Below, in pieces: positions 21,836 through 22,834 of a stretch of DNA of 22,834 nucleotides; the first letter of the stretch is position 1; each line of letters starts with the position of its first letter. Origin of the DNA: Desulfocurvus sp. (lineage in GTDB: Bacteria; Desulfobacterota; Desulfovibrionia; Desulfovibrionales; Desulfovibrionaceae). The notes under the pieces were generated by a model. It saw only the letters and a program-made list of their open reading frames with translations. It made no database searches and was not told where the DNA came from. A program made the translations under genes and the position numbers. The stretch lies in the NCBI RefSeq assembly GCF_023230885.1, contig NZ_JALNWM010000021.1:1-22834 (forward strand), in the 5' to 3' direction.

Positions 21836-22834
21836 ATGTTCAGAACCGCTTCCCGCCTTGTATCCGCATCGCTTTCCATTCTCCTGCTGCTCGCCCTGTC
21901 CGGGTGCGTGGAAAAGATCGCGCTTGGCGACAAGTACGATGCCTGCCTGTCTTCCGGGCTGTATGCCGACGCCGCCGAGTCGTCCAGGAAGGATGCGGAA
22001 GGGAGCGACATCCTCGCCAGCCTGAATTATGGCTATGCACTGCGATGCAGCAAGGACTACGAGGGGGCGGTTGTCGCCTTCGACAAGGCGGAGGCGCTTT
22101 TCAAGGCGATAGAAGAAGACAGCCTGCTGAGCGATACGGAAAAGACTGTCGCCGCCGCGCTGGTGAACGAAGGCATCTCCTCGTATTCCGGAAAGCTCTA
22201 TGAGTTCACACTGGTGAATACATACAAGGCCATGTCGTTCATCAAGGACGGGCAGCATGACCTGGCGCGGGTGGAATTGAACCGCGCCCTGGACCGCCAG
22301 CGTCGGGCCAGGCAGTTTTTCGAGGCGGAGCTGGAGCGCGCGGTGGAGAAAAGCCGCAAGGAGCAGGCCGCCCAGACCGCCCAGGCGGCGCCGGATGCGG
22401 CGCAGGCCCCAAAGGCCCCGCAGCTTCCCGACGCCGCCGAAACCGCGCGGCGCGAGGATGTCTCCAAGGAACTGGCAAAGCACTACAGCAATATCGGGAA
22501 CTTCGAGCCCTACGCCGACTATACCAATCCCTTCGTCACCTATTTCGCCGGGTTGTATTTCCTGCTTGAGCGGGACTATGCAAAGTCCTTGGATTTGCTC
22601 AAGGAAGCCGCAGCGATGTGCCCTGAAAACGAGGTCGCCCAGGCGGATTTCCTCGCGGCGCAGGCTGCGGCGAAAGGGCTTGGGGCCGCCCCGGGCGGGG
22701 CGCGCCACGCGTGGGTCGTTTTCGAAAACGGGGTCGGCCCGGGGCTGGAGTCGTTGACCATCCCGCTGCCGTTGTTCCTGGTCACCGACCAGGTGGCGTA
22801 CACCGAGGTCGCCCTGCCCCGGCTCACCGGGGCC
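21836..22834 (+). CDS. Lipoprotein with helical repeats, partial (COG3014-like)
   Basis: The reading frame stays open for 333 codons to the window end. Residues 1-24 form a lipoprotein signal peptide (Arg3 and Arg7, a leucine-rich core, lipobox LSGC with Cys at about residue 25). The mature part is rich in alternating Ala/Leu/Glu helices: an alpha-helical repeat region with TPR-like units (LNYGYALRCSKDYEGAVVAF; later YFAGLYFLLERDYAKSLDLL), a charged Ala/Gln/Lys linker near 180-205, and then VVFENGVGPGLESLTIPLPL. This pattern resembles the COG3014 family, often near LpoB-type envelope lipoproteins; the assignment is moderate. I choose the ATG at 21836; ATG 21815 and GTG 21824 are in frame but would lengthen the signal peptide. 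Confidence 0.75.
   Translation, partial: MFRTASRLVSASLSILLLLALSGCVEKIALGDKYDACLSSGLYADAAESSRKDAEGSDILASLNYGYALRCSKDYEGAVVAFDKAEALFKAIEEDSLLSDTEKTVAAALVNEGISSYSGKLYEFTLVNTYKAMSFIKDGQHDLARVELNRALDRQRRARQFFEAELERAVEKSRKEQAAQTAQAAPDAAQAPKAPQLPDAAETARREDVSKELAKHYSNIGNFEPYADYTNPFVTYFAGLYFLLERDYAKSLDLLKEAAAMCPENEVAQADFLAAQAAAKGLGAAPGGARHAWVVFENGVGPGLESLTIPLPLFLVTDQVAYTEVALPRLTGA

Noticed and set aside
21628..22203. Plus-strand frame running into the lipoprotein gene
   Set aside because: It is in another frame than the lipoprotein, which has a clear lipobox, and it has no ribosome site.

Overview
The window reads as a very GC-rich chromosome segment of a strictly anaerobic, sulfate-reducer-like deltaproteobacterium, most likely a Desulfovibrionaceae member. 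The basis is the gene content: an orange-protein (ORP)-type cluster of NifX-like proteins with two ferredoxin-bearing MinD-like ATPases, anaerobic GlpA/GlpB, an HdrD/DsrK/TmcB-like iron-sulfur protein, and the oxygen-sensitive thiamine enzyme ThiH. The species call is inference, because no rRNA or other marker is present.

Region 1 (1-3581, minus strand) is a tight operon. It encodes a DUF134 helix-turn-helix/NifX fusion, two MinD-like ATPases with two [4Fe-4S] sites each, a second NifX-like protein, an FmdB-type zinc ribbon, and a receiver-domain protein cut by the window edge. A sigma70-type promoter (TTGACA, 17 bp, TATTTG) whose -10 box overlaps an 18-bp palindrome lies directly upstream. 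Region 2 (3582-7738) holds a G-rich spacer with a quadruplex-type motif, a strong minus-strand terminator and one 1052-residue membrane protein that I cannot assign to a family.

Region 3 (7739-15289, minus strand) runs glpA, glpB, phnD, phnC, phnE, phnE, then a HAD-IIB phosphatase. Several neighbours overlap by 4 or 8 bp. This joins a phosphonate-type ABC importer to anaerobic glycerol-3-phosphate dehydrogenase subunits. A GlpC/HdrD-like electron-transfer protein is transcribed divergently (15290-16597), and both directions have candidate promoters in the shared intergenic region. A bidirectional-type hairpin separates it from the next, convergent unit.

Region 4 (16682-21380, minus strand) is the thiamine operon: a TPP riboswitch, then thiS, thiG, thiH, thiF, thiE and an unassigned methyltransferase-like gene. 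These would build the thiazole phosphate and couple it to the pyrimidine; the pyrimidine genes (thiC, thiD) are not here. Region 5 (21381-22834) holds an intergenic stretch with three related GC-rich repeats, then the start of a plus-strand lipoprotein that runs off the window.

I see no tRNA, rRNA, CRISPR array, transposase or phage gene. The least explained items are the fused and possibly dual-start ORP regulator with its palindrome, the large membrane protein, and the glp-phn-HAD linkage.
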